This document shows positions 9,326 to 16,928 of a DNA stretch of 64,000 nt, in pieces. Position numbers and translations under genes: made by a program. Each line of letters starts with the position of its first letter. The stretch's first letter is position 1. A model generated the notes under the pieces. The model saw only the letters and a list, made by a program, of their open reading frames with translations, was not told the DNA's origin and ran no database searches. Source of the DNA: Hymenobacter sp. H14-R3 (GTDB lineage Bacteria; Bacteroidota; Bacteroidia; Cytophagales; Hymenobacteraceae); the NCBI RefSeq assembly GCF_030063445.1, contig NZ_JASITD010000016.1, positions 1-64,000 on the forward strand, written 5' to 3'.

Positions 9326-10079
9326 CCTCCTTTTGGGCACGCTGGCCGTGCTGTTCTTCGTGCCTTTTGTGCTGCTGGCGCTGCTGGCGGTGGGCGAGGG
9401 CTGGCGGTTTCCGGCGGCGCTGCCCCCGGCCTACTCGCTGGCGGCCGTGCGCGGCCTGCTGGGGCCGGGCACCGACCTGCTGGCCGGCCTGGGCCGCAGC
9501 CTGCTGCTGGCCGGTACGGTGGCCGTGGTGGCCACGGCCGGGGGCTTTGGGCTGGCGCGGGCCATTGCCCGCTCGGCCTGGGCGCGGCACTGGGAGGTGG
9601 CCAGCTACCTGCCCTACGCCCTGCCGCCGGTGCTGCTGGCGGTGCTCATTCAGCCGTTTATTATTCGCCTGCACCTGTCGGGCTCGGTGGGCGGGGTGCT
9701 GCTGGGGCTGCTGCTGATGGCCCTGCCCTTTGCCACGCTGCTGCTGCGCAGCTTCTGGACGCGGCAGGCCACCGAGTACGAGCAGCTGGCCCGCACGCTG
9801 GGCTGCACGCCGGGGCAGGCGCTGCGCCAAGTGCTGCTGCCGCTGGCGTGGCCCCTGCTGCGCACAGCGCTGTTTCAAACATTTTTGCTGGCCTGGTTTG
9901 ACTTTGGCCTGACTAATGTGCTGAGCGTGGGCAAGGTGCGTACGCTTACGGTGCAGGTGTTTGCCTACGTGGGCGAGGCCAATGCGCCCCTGGCGGCCGT
10001 GGCCAGCCTGCTGCTGCTGCTGCCCCCGGCGCTGCTGCTGCGCCTCAACCGCGCCGCGCTGCTGCGCAAAAATCCGTAG
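9315..10079 (+). CDS. ABC transporter permease, YnjC-like second half
   Basis: 254-residue membrane permease that pairs with the preceding gene. Six hydrophobic segments are visible, with an EAA-type loop, ARTLGCTPGQALRQVLLPLAW, which contacts the ATPase. ATG 9315 (MRSNLLLGTLAV) is inside the previous reading frame, typical of coupled translation. The ATPase of the system comes after two enzyme-like genes rather than directly, which indicates that those genes belong to the same functional unit. Confidence 0.87.
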   Translation: MRSNLLLGTLAVLFFVPFVLLALLAVGEGWRFPAALPPAYSLAAVRGLLGPGTDLLAGLGRSLLLAGTVAVVATAGGFGLARAIARSAWARHWEVASYLPYALPPVLLAVLIQPFIIRLHLSGSVGGVLLGLLLMALPFATLLLRSFWTRQATEYEQLARTLGCTPGQALRQVLLPLAWPLLRTALFQTFLLAWFDFGLTNVLSVGKVRTLTVQVFAYVGEANAPLAAVASLLLLLPPALLLRLNRAALLRKNP

Positions 10080-10104
10080 CCTTCTTTCCCCTCTTTCCGC
10101 TGCC

Positions 10105-10725
10105 ATGCTCCACGCCCTGCTTATCTCCAACGGCCTTCAGGGGCTCGAAAAGTACTACGTTTCCAATGCGCAGGTGCAGTACACTACCTGCCTCGTTACC
10201 AAGGACTTCAGCCCCGACCTGCTGCCCTACGACCTGCTGGTGGTGCCCAACGGCTCCGACCACGTGGCCCTGCTCAAAATCAAGGATAACGTTCGCGCGT
10301 TTCTGGCGGCGGGCCGGGCGCTGGTGTGCTGCGACGGCTTCTTTACGGCCTGGGTGCCCGGCAACCAGTGGGTGATGGACAACGCGCGCCGCAGCCAGGA
10401 CGTGCGCTATTCCTGCGGCACCGACCGCCACGGCCTGCTCGCGGGCCTCAACCTCGACGAGCTCAACTTCTCGCACGGCATGAGCGGCTGGTGGGCCTGC
10501 GGCTACATCCAGGCCGCGCCGGGCGCCGAGGTGCTGCTGCACGATACCTGGCAGCGCCCCATTGTGGTGCTCGACGAGGTGAGCACGCCCGGCCGCCTGC
10601 TGCTCACGGCCAGCGGCCCGCTGGCCGATGTAAGCTACGCCGGCCAGCCCGACAGGGCCCCGGTGGCTTTGTACCGCAATTTCATTCACCTGCTTTCCAC
10701 CTCTACCGTTCCCGCTCATGGCTAA
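10105..10725 (+). CDS. GATase/ThuA-like protein A of the importer operon
   Basis: Protein of 206 residues, not firmly recognised. The opening MLHALLISNGLQGLEKYY, the DLLVVPNGSDH strand-turn and the helix-strand unit FLAAGRALVCCDGFF suggest a class I glutamine-amidotransferase-like or ThuA-like flavodoxin fold. A clear GxCxG nucleophile elbow is lacking, so amidotransferase chemistry is not supported, though LVCCDG puts cysteines at the equivalent place. It is paralogous to the next gene: FLAAG.., a following TAW, and a shared later block ..AEVLLHDTW..RLLLTASGPL match in order. No signal peptide, so it is cytoplasmic. It starts 25 bases after the permease and overlaps the next start by 8 bases. 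Confidence 0.7.
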   Translation: MLHALLISNGLQGLEKYYVSNAQVQYTTCLVTKDFSPDLLPYDLLVVPNGSDHVALLKIKDNVRAFLAAGRALVCCDGFFTAWVPGNQWVMDNARRSQDVRYSCGTDRHGLLAGLNLDELNFSHGMSGWWACGYIQAAPGAEVLLHDTWQRPIVVLDEVSTPGRLLLTASGPLADVSYAGQPDRAPVALYRNFIHLLSTSTVPAHG

Positions 10726-11371
10726 GATAGGCTTGATTTTCAACGGCGTATGGTCGCACTACGCGCTGGCCACCGCGCCCAAGTACCGCGACTTGTACCG
10801 CCTGCTCTACATCCACGACCTCGACGCCGAAGCCGTGCGCGGCCTCGACGCGCTGGCCATTCCGTTTCAGTCTAACCAGGCGGTGCTGACCGAAAAGCAG
10901 GCCGTTATCTACGACTTTCTGGCGGCGGGCAAAAAGGTATTTCTCGAAGGCGACTCCTCCACGGCCTGGCTCGATGCGCAGTGGGAAGACCGGCCCGTGA
11001 ACAACTACTGGTGGGTGGCCGACCCCACCAACCCGCCCGTGGCCACCACCAACTTTGGCCACCCCGTGTACCAGGGCCTCACGCCGCGCCAGGCCTGCTG
11101 GCACACCCACGGCGTATATACCCGGGTGCCGGCCGCGGCCGAAATCATTCAGGCCAATGCCGCCGGGGAGGTCATTACCTGGCAAACCCACCAGCACGGC
11201 GGCACCCTGCTGGCCACCACCCTCGACCCCCTTGTGGAGCACGGCGTGCAGCAGATTACCCACCTCGACCACTACGTAGACCGCCTCACCGAGTGGCTGA
11301 GTGGCGTGTGCCCCGCGCCCGCCCGCCTCACCATCGACGCCGCGGCCTACGGGGCCGGGGCCCGGCTATGA
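10718..11371 (+). CDS. GATase/ThuA-like protein B of the importer operon
   Basis: 217-residue cytoplasmic protein and tandem paralogue of the previous one. MAKIGLIFNGVWSHYALA opens a Rossmann-like first strand. FLAAGKKVFLEGDSSTAWLD aligns with the paralogue but has no cysteine there. Both end in matching blocks, here AAEIIQANAAGEVITWQ and GGTLLATTLDPL. Several tryptophan- and histidine-rich stretches (NNYWWVADP, ACWHTHGVY, WQTHQHGG) look like a ligand pocket. Function is unknown. Position between permease and ATPase genes ties it to the imported substrate, for example as a processing or trapping enzyme acting as a heterodimer with protein A (inference). Confidence 0.7.
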   Translation: MAKIGLIFNGVWSHYALATAPKYRDLYRLLYIHDLDAEAVRGLDALAIPFQSNQAVLTEKQAVIYDFLAAGKKVFLEGDSSTAWLDAQWEDRPVNNYWWVADPTNPPVATTNFGHPVYQGLTPRQACWHTHGVYTRVPAAAEIIQANAAGEVITWQTHQHGGTLLATTLDPLVEHGVQQITHLDHYVDRLTEWLSGVCPAPARLTIDAAAYGAGARL

Positions 11372-11471
11372 GCCCGCGCCCGCCAGTGCGGGCCGGGCGC
11401 TTTTTGTTCTGTTTTGTTTGCGGGGCACCCGCCCGGGCCACGCCCCGGCGGCTTCCCGCTACCCCTCCCTT

Positions 11472-12215
11472 ATGCTGCTAACCGTCTCTCATCTTTCCAA
11501 AAGCTTTGGCAGCCAGCCGGTGCTGCGCGACATCAGCTGCGGGCTGGCGGCCGGGCAGGTGCTGGCCGTGCTGGGCCGCTCGGGCGGGGGCAAAACCACG
11601 CTGCTCAAAATACTGGCCGGCCTCGAAACCCCCGACGCCGGCATGGTGTTGCTCGACGGACACGACCTGCGGCCGGTGCCGCCCAACGAGCGCCAGCTGG
11701 TGTACCTCTACCAGGAGCCGCTGCTTTTTCCGCACCTCACGGTGTTCGAAAACGTGGCCTTCGGGCTGCGCATTCGCCAGGTGGCCAAGGCCGAAATAAC
11801 CCAGCGCGTGGGTGAGATGCTGGCCGAGCTCGACTTGGGGGCCCACGCCCAGAAGGCGCCGCACCAGCTCTCGGGTGGGCAGCGGCAGCGGGTGTCGTTT
11901 GGGCGGGCCCTCATCATCCGGCCGCGCCTGCTGCTGCTCGATGAGCCCTTTGGCAACCTCGATGCCCAAACCCGGGCCGATATGCAGCAGCTTTTTTTGC
12001 GCGTGAGCCGCCAGCACCAGATTACCTCGCTCTTCGTGACCCACGACAGCCGCGAGGCCCTCACCGTGGGCACCCATTTTGGCTACCTCGACCGGGGTAT
12101 TCTCACCAGCTTTCCCAGCGTGCGCGAGTTTGTGCAGGACCCGCGCACCAGCATTGCCGCCGAGCTTTCTTTTTGGGAGTCCATTCAGCAAACGGCGCTT
12201 CGAGAAAAAATATGA
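11472..12215 (+). CDS. ABC transporter ATP-binding protein, YnjD-like
   Basis: 247-residue ATPase of the importer. Walker A GRSGGGKTTLLK (note the extra glycine replacing the usual alanine or serine context), Q-loop region YLYQEPLLFPHLTV, signature LSGGQRQRVSFGRAL, Walker B LLLLDEPFGNLD and switch histidine FVTHDSREAL are all present. The last 30 residues (FPSVREFVQDPRTSIAAELSFW) are family-typical. The gene begins about 100 bases after GATase-like protein B. ATG 11472 is the only start that leaves a normal N-terminus, MLLTVSHLSKSFG. Confidence 0.92.
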   Translation: MLLTVSHLSKSFGSQPVLRDISCGLAAGQVLAVLGRSGGGKTTLLKILAGLETPDAGMVLLDGHDLRPVPPNERQLVYLYQEPLLFPHLTVFENVAFGLRIRQVAKAEITQRVGEMLAELDLGAHAQKAPHQLSGGQRQRVSFGRALIIRPRLLLLDEPFGNLDAQTRADMQQLFLRVSRQHQITSLFVTHDSREALTVGTHFGYLDRGILTSFPSVREFVQDPRTSIAAELSFWESIQQTALREKI

Positions 12216-12216
12216 A

Positions 12217-12245
12217 CGTTCTGCTGCGACAGGCGCAGCAGAACG
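12217..12245 (+). terminator. Hairpin between the ATPase and radical SAM genes
   Basis: Perfect 12-base arms (12217-12228 and 12234-12245, CGTTCTGCTGCG and its complement) with a five-base loop, in the 57-base gap. No T-run follows, so it may be an attenuating or mRNA-stability hairpin that separates expression of the radical SAM gene from the transporter. Confidence 0.5.
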
Positions 12246-12272
12246 GCTTGATTAGTCGTTAAAAACCAACTA

Positions 12273-13223
12273 ATGAAAACCGATTTCAACCACTGCGAGT
12301 CTGTGTACTGGGTGTTTACCCAGCTCTGCAACGACAAGTGCGACCATTGCTACAACAATTCCGGGCCGCAGGGCACGCGCATCAGCGCCCAGGATTGCCT
12401 GCGCATTGTGCGCAACCTGCCCGACCAGGTCGACCGCCTCATCCTCTCCGGCGGCGAGCCCATTGCCGACCGCGTGAAGCTCTACCTCATCCTCGATGCC
12501 ATTCAGGAGAAGTACCAGGGCCGCACCCAGGTAATGCTGCAAACCAACGGCGACCTGCTGACCCCCGAAATCCTCGATTTGCTGATTGAGAAGGGCGTCA
12601 CCCGCTTCGACATTGCCAGCATCGACCGCTACCACAAGGCGGCCGGCGCCCGCCTCATGACCCTGGCCGACCTCTTCGAGAGCCGCGGCGTGAACGGCGA
12701 CGACCACGACCCACTCATCGAAAAAGACCACATGCTGGTGGCCAGCCACCGCCTGAGCTGGGGCTACTGGGGCGCGTCGGAAGACATGTGGCTGGGCGGC
12801 AACTGGGCCCGGGGCCGCGCCCTCGAAAAGGACATCTGGCTGCGCGACCCCAGCCATAATTTCTGCGCCATCCTGTCCGGGGCCCGGGGCTTTTTGGGCG
12901 GCACCGAGCTGCCCCAGGAAATCAGCATTCAGCTTTGGAAAATCAATCCCTGCTGCCCCGGCACCAAATTTCCGCTCGGCGATGCCCGCCAGGAAAAGGT
13001 GGCCGACGTGCTGCTGCGCGCCTCCCAATCCGAAATCATGCAGCGCCTCAACGAGGGCGACCCCTGGAAGATGGGCGAGTCCATCGGCGTAACGGAAGCC
13101 CACGCCCTGGCCCGGGGCCAGGACCTCCAAAACGTGTGCCGCTGGTGCGACGAGTTTTTCGAGCAGCACTTCGAGGGGCCCATGCTGCCGCTGGCCAAGC
13201 TTGCCCCGGTAGGGGCGGCGTAG
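12273..13223 (+). CDS. Radical SAM/SPASM-like protein linked to the importer
   Basis: 316-residue radical S-adenosylmethionine enzyme. The iron-sulfur motif CxxxCxxC is seen as CNDKCDHCYNNSG at residues about 18-30, with the SAM-binding LILSGGEP at about 60. A C-terminal set of cysteines (NPCCPGT and VCRWCDEFF) suggests an extra SPASM- or twitch-type cluster. The middle holds an unusual tryptophan-rich stretch, LSWGYWGASEDMWLGGNW. It is not the arsenosugar or a known cofactor enzyme by motif. It follows the transporter ATPase with only a hairpin between, so it is likely to act on the imported compound or on a peptide, but no small precursor peptide was seen beside it. Confidence 0.82.
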   Translation: MKTDFNHCESVYWVFTQLCNDKCDHCYNNSGPQGTRISAQDCLRIVRNLPDQVDRLILSGGEPIADRVKLYLILDAIQEKYQGRTQVMLQTNGDLLTPEILDLLIEKGVTRFDIASIDRYHKAAGARLMTLADLFESRGVNGDDHDPLIEKDHMLVASHRLSWGYWGASEDMWLGGNWARGRALEKDIWLRDPSHNFCAILSGARGFLGGTELPQEISIQLWKINPCCPGTKFPLGDARQEKVADVLLRASQSEIMQRLNEGDPWKMGESIGVTEAHALARGQDLQNVCRWCDEFFEQHFEGPMLPLAKLAPVGAA

Positions 13224-13348
13224 GTCATTGCCGCCAGGCTGGTTTTTCTCAAACAAGCAGCCGGCAGCCAGGCAGCCTTATCGCCCTCCGCGAGGCGCTT
13301 GCGGAGGATGCAATTATTCTATTTAAGTACTTTAACCTCCTTATTATT

Positions 13349-14224
13349 ATGGCATTACCTGTGTTCTCCTCTCCCTTGCTGCGCCGCTTCGACCGGTGGG
13401 CGGGGCCGGTGTTGGCCGTGGCCGCCCTGGGCCTGCTACTGCTCGAAACCCGCCGGCCCCTGCGCCGCCGCACGCTCCCCCGGCCGCGGCGGTGGCTGCG
13501 CAACTCGCTCATTGCCGCGCCCTCGCTGCCGGCCATGCGCCTCACGCTGCTGCCGGCCATGGTGGGCCTGGCCCAGGCCTGGGCCCCGCGCCAGCCGCTG
13601 CTGGCCCGCCTGCCCGAGCCCCTGCGCCTGGCGGCCGAAGTGCTGCTGCTCGATTACCTGGGCTACACCTGGCACCGCCTGCTGCACGCCCCGCTGCTGT
13701 GGCGGCTGCACCGCGTGCACCACTCCGACCTCGACATGGACCTGACCACGGCCTGGCGCTTTCACTTTGGCGAGATGCTGGCCAGCATTCCGTGGCGCGC
13801 CGGCGTGCCGGCGGTGCTGGGCGTGCGGCCCGCCACGGTGCTGGGCTTCGAAGCTGTGTTTGAGGCCTGCACGGCCTTTCACCACAGCAACTGGCAGCTG
13901 CCTTTTGCCGTGGAGCACCAGCTGGTGCGCGTGCTGGTGACGCCGCGCGCCCACGGCATTCACCACTCGCAGGTGCAGCGCGAAACCGACAGCAACTTCG
14001 GCGTCGTGCTCACCCTCTGGGACCGGCTGCACCGCACCCTGCGCCTGAACGTGCCCCAGCAGGCCCTCACCATCGGCGTGCCCGCCTACCCCACCGCCGC
14101 CGACCTGCCCGCCCGCCGCCTGCTGGCCCTGCCCCTGGAGCCGCTACGGCCCTGGGCCCGCCCCGATGGCTTAGTGCCCGGCCGCCCCGAGCTGGCCGGC
14201 CCGCTGCACGAGCTGGTGCCGTAG
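13349..14224 (+). CDS. Sterol desaturase/fatty acid hydroxylase family protein
   Basis: Membrane di-iron enzyme of about 291 residues. The family histidine clusters are present in order: HRLLH (in YTWHRLLHAP), HRVHHSD, FHHSN and HGIHHSQ. These bind two irons for hydroxylation or desaturation of lipid substrates. Hydrophobic segments before and between the motifs fit an integral membrane protein. The frame is open far upstream over the radical SAM end, but the ATG at 13349 (MALPVFSSPLLRRF) follows an AT-rich stretch and gives the expected length. Whether it belongs with the preceding importer is unclear. Confidence 0.87.
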   Translation: MALPVFSSPLLRRFDRWAGPVLAVAALGLLLLETRRPLRRRTLPRPRRWLRNSLIAAPSLPAMRLTLLPAMVGLAQAWAPRQPLLARLPEPLRLAAEVLLLDYLGYTWHRLLHAPLLWRLHRVHHSDLDMDLTTAWRFHFGEMLASIPWRAGVPAVLGVRPATVLGFEAVFEACTAFHHSNWQLPFAVEHQLVRVLVTPRAHGIHHSQVQRETDSNFGVVLTLWDRLHRTLRLNVPQQALTIGVPAYPTAADLPARRLLALPLEPLRPWARPDGLVPGRPELAGPLHELVP

Positions 14225-14239
14225 GGCCGGCGGCCCTAC
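14221..14239 (+). terminator. Short perfect palindrome at the desaturase stop
   Basis: GTAGGGCCGGCGGCCCTAC is a near-perfect hairpin that overlaps the stop codon. It lacks a proper T-run, so its role as terminator is uncertain. Confidence 0.35.
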
Positions 14240-14268
14240 GGATTTTCGGGGGTGGCCGGCCCGCCAGT

Positions 14269-14335
14269 AAAGAGGGAGGGGTGTAAGTATAAAATATTGA
14301 TAGACAATAGTTTATGCTTACACCCCTCCCTCTTT
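14269..14335. repeat. Long hairpin with AT-rich loop
   Basis: Perfect 19-base arms (14269-14287 and 14317-14335, AAAGAGGGAGGGGTGTAAG and its complement) flank a 29-base AT-rich loop, with T-rich sequence after the right arm. It could serve as a two-way terminator. The purine/pyrimidine arm bias is unlike the other repeats in the window. Confidence 0.75.
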
Positions 14336-14393
14336 TTAGAAGCTTACTGGAAGTGCTTAGCGTGCTTTATCTCCGAAGTTGTTTCTGCGCAAG

Positions 14394-14423
14394 ACTTAAG
14401 TATTTGTTGGTGAATAACTTATG
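14394..14423 (+). repeat. 30-base AT-rich interspersed repeat, copy 1
   Basis: ACTTAAGTATTTG followed by TTGGTGAATAACTTATG. Three similar copies occur at 27718-27746 (opposite strand), 37017-37046 and 42248-42277. The unit is an imperfect palindrome (TAAGTATT against AATAACTTA). Confidence 0.6.
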
Positions 14424-14549
14424 CTAGCATGATTAACTCCGCAATATGGAAAGAGTCAACATACCATTACGAAGTGAGTCGGCTAACTTATAGCAATTTG
14501 GTGAACCGAATAACCCAGCGGCGCCCTTTTTCCTTCCTCGGGGCGCCCG

Positions 14550-14672
14550 CGGCCGACTGCCGGGGCACCACTCGACTTTGCGGCCTGCAAAAACAGCCAG
14601 TTCGACCGCCTGGCCGACCTTATTCGGGCCAACGTGGACATGAGCAAGGTTTACGCCGACCTGCACCGCTAA
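14550..14672 (+). pseudogene. C-terminal gene fragment, unrecognised
   Basis: A short frame with native-looking codon use reads APLDFAACKNSQFDRLADL then IRANVDMSKVYADLHR and a stop at 14672. Nothing upstream supports a start, so it looks like the tail of a deleted gene. The family is not identified. The rest of 14240-14930 shows only the hairpin, the AT-rich repeat and non-coding GC-rich sequence. Confidence 0.35.
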
Positions 14673-14931
14673 AGCGGTTTTCCAGTCGGCGCATAGGCCC
14701 CGGCTGCGCCGGCGGACCGGGGCACGACCAGCCAGGCGGCACCTGCTCGGGTCGGCCGGCTTTTTAACCCCAGTCACCGAATTCAAAATGCTCCACGGCG
14801 GCGTCGCCTGGCGGTTAGCCTGGCAGTTTGATAATCGGCACAGCAGCCCCAATGCCAGCTACCCCGGGACCACCCTGGTCCGCCTCAACCGCGCCGTGTG
14901 CGCGGTGCTGGTGGCCGGTATTATCGGGCTA

Positions 14932-16287
14932 TTATGGCGGCGCGCCCGGCGTGGCGAGCACCAGCAATTGCTCCGCAAACGCCGGGTTTTCGCCCCAGTA
15001 CAGGTGCACGTAGGAGGCCCACACGTTGCCCTGCCGGTAGAGCTGCACGGGCACCGCCGCGCCCTTGGCGTTGGTGATGGCGGCCGGCGCGGGCGTCAGG
15101 CCGTGGTCGGTGAGGCTCGAATAATGAAACTCGTGCCCTTTGATAGTCAGACCATTATACGCTACCGACCGGTAGCCGAGCGTCATTTGGGCCGGGGCCA
15201 TGGAGGTGGTACAGGGCAGCACGCCCGCCATGGCAAAGGCCTGGCCCTGCGCATCGAGCAGCTGCTGACCCAGGTACATCAGGCCGCCGCACTCGGCGTA
15301 CGTGGCCCCACCCCCGGCGCAGTACGCGGCAATGCTGGCGCGCATGGGGGCGTTGGCGCTCAGCGCCCCGGCAAAGAGCTCGGGGTAGCCGCCGGGCAGG
15401 TACAAAAAATCGGTGCCCGCGGGCAGCGCGGCATCGGCCAGCGGGCTGAAATACGTGATTTCCCCGAGCGCCGCCAGGGCCACTAAATTTTGGTGATAGG
15501 TGAAGGTGAACGCCGCATCGCGGGCCACGGCCAGGCGGCGGCGCGGGGCGGGGCCAACTGGGGCGGGCAGTAGCAGCGGCGCAGCGACTGGCGCGGCCGT
15601 GCGCGTGGCGGCCAGCAGGCGGTCGAGGTCCACGGTGTGGGGCAGGGCATCGGCCAGGGCCTCCACAATGGCTTCGTACTGGATAGCCGTATCAATCGAC
15701 AAGCCCAGGTGGCGCGAGGGAATAATAAATTCCTGATTGTTAGGCAAATAACCTAGCGGCTCCACGCCCACATCTTCGCAGGCCTCGCGCAAGAAATGGT
15801 AGTGCGTGGCTGTGTTTACGAAGTTAAAAATGGCCCCGACCAGCCGGATGCCGGGGTAAAAATTCTTGAACCCAAACAGCAGCGGGGCCACCGAATAGGC
15901 CATCGCCCTGGCATCGACCACCAGGATAACCGGGATGCCCAGCTGCTCGGCCACGTCGGCGGCGCTGCCGCGCATGCGGTCGGCCCCGTCGAAGAGGCCC
16001 ATCACGCCCTCCACCACCGCCACATCGGCGGGGGCGGTGTAGTGCGCGTACGTGGCCTGCGCGTGCCCCACCGAGGCCATAAACAGGTCGAGGTTGAGGC
16101 TGGGGCGGCCCGCCGCCTGCGTATGGTGGTGGGTATCCAGGTAGTCGGGCCCGCACTTGAAGGGCTGCACCACCAGGCCGCGCCGGGCCAGGGCCCGCAG
16201 CAAACCCAGCGTGAGGGTGGTTTTGCCGCTGCCGCTGCTGGGCGCAGCCAGCAGAAACTGGGGCTTTTCGGAAGGAATAGGGAGCAT
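14932..16287 (-). CDS. cobB: Cobyrinate a,c-diamide synthase (CobB/CbiA)
   Basis: 451-residue ATP-dependent amidase that converts cobyrinate to its a,c-diamide, using glutamine, in corrin ring assembly. The N-terminal P-loop domain shows APSSGSGKTTLTLGLLRAL, followed by VQPFKCGPDYLD and VEGVMGLFDG. The C-terminal class I glutamine amidotransferase domain shows FLYLPGGYPELFAGAL and the nucleophile loop TYAECGGLMYLG, with cysteine in AECGG. The start at 16287 (MLPIPSEKPQF) is preferred over an upstream in-frame ATG at 16323. It is transcribed away from the riboswitch-led cobalamin operon, and its own leader shows no riboswitch. Confidence 0.93.
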   Translation of the reverse strand: MLPIPSEKPQFLLAAPSSGSGKTTLTLGLLRALARRGLVVQPFKCGPDYLDTHHHTQAAGRPSLNLDLFMASVGHAQATYAHYTAPADVAVVEGVMGLFDGADRMRGSAADVAEQLGIPVILVVDARAMAYSVAPLLFGFKNFYPGIRLVGAIFNFVNTATHYHFLREACEDVGVEPLGYLPNNQEFIIPSRHLGLSIDTAIQYEAIVEALADALPHTVDLDRLLAATRTAAPVAAPLLLPAPVGPAPRRRLAVARDAAFTFTYHQNLVALAALGEITYFSPLADAALPAGTDFLYLPGGYPELFAGALSANAPMRASIAAYCAGGGATYAECGGLMYLGQQLLDAQGQAFAMAGVLPCTTSMAPAQMTLGYRSVAYNGLTIKGHEFHYSSLTDHGLTPAPAAITNAKGAAVPVQLYRQGNVWASYVHLYWGENPAFAEQLLVLATPGAPP

Positions 16288-16394
16288 GGGAAACGCGAAG
16301 GGCGCGACCTCTGCCGGCCGCACCGGGGCCGGGCCAGCCGACGCAGCCCGCGCCCTGCCCGGCCCGTGCGCCCGTTTTTTATGTAGAAATCGAG

Positions 16395-16718
16395 ATGCCT
16401 TTTTACGTGATTTCGGGCGGCCCCGGGGCTGGCAAAACTACGCTGCTGGCGGCTTTGCGCCGGGCGAGCTTCGCGGGGGCCGATGAGGTAGCGCGCCAGC
16501 TCACTCGGGAGCAGGTAGCGCTGGGCAGCGGGCTGGCGCCGTGGCTCGATTTGGCGGGCTTTGCTGAGCTGGCGCGGGCGCGCACGGTGGCAAACTTACC
16601 CGGGCCTCCGTGGCGGAGCGCGGGGCCTTGGTGCGGGCGGTGGTCGGCCGGCAGGGCGATGGGGGCCAGCGGCGGCGCGGCCGGCAATAGTGCCTACCTT
16701 CGCCCCAGCAAATGGTAG
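16395..16718 (+). pseudogene. P-loop ATPase/kinase fragment
   Basis: The first 65 codons form a convincing AAA/kinase N-terminus: FYVISGGPGAGKTTLLAALR (Walker A GGPGAGKTT), then an ADEVAR segment and LDLAGFAELARARTVANL. After that the frame turns into arginine- and glycine-rich nonsense and ends before the riboswitch. Full-length relatives are about 180 residues, with a Walker B region that is absent. It is probably a truncated gene between cobB and the cobalamin operon. Confidence 0.6.
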
Positions 16719-16905
16719 TCGTTTCCGCGGTGCGGGGCGGCTTTAATAGGGAATCCGGTGTGAATCCGGGACAGTCTCCGCTGCTGTAACCCCCCTCACT
16801 AAACCGACTGATAATCAGGCGCCACTGTTTCCTGCGGGAATGGGAAGGCCATCAGCCGGCGGGGAAGTCAGAAGACCTGCCACCTGCTTCATACAGTCCC
16901 AGCTT
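16705..16905 (+). promoter_or_regulatory. Cobalamin riboswitch
   Basis: All conserved blocks are readable in order: the TTTAATAGGGAATCCGGTG box at about 16741, the matching CCGG of the stem, GCTGCTGTAA, then GCCACTG and GGGAAGGCC, and the 3' box GAAGTCAGAAGACCTGCC at about 16863-16882. It lies directly before btuF, so adenosylcobalamin would shut down uptake and nucleotide-loop assembly. Outer boundaries are approximate. Confidence 0.93.
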
Positions 16906-16928
16906 TCGGCAGAAAGGCTCGTCGCACC

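Noticed and set aside
9367..9717. Cysteine- and tryptophan-rich reading frame inside the second permease
   Set aside because: It is a frame shadow of GC-rich permease codons with unnatural composition.
3294..13223. An arsenosugar biosynthesis cluster (DUF2064 gene plus a radical SAM gene)
   Set aside because: The radical SAM protein does not show arsenosugar-enzyme features that I recognise, no ArsM methyltransferase is present, and 8 kb of transporter genes separate the two.
12245..13349. A ribosomal peptide precursor beside the radical SAM gene
   Set aside because: The short gaps on both sides contain no credible small gene with start, ribosome site and conserved-looking core.
14788..15486. 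Plus-strand frame of 232 codons opposite cobB
   Set aside because: It overlaps the well-supported cobB gene on the other strand and has no domain features.
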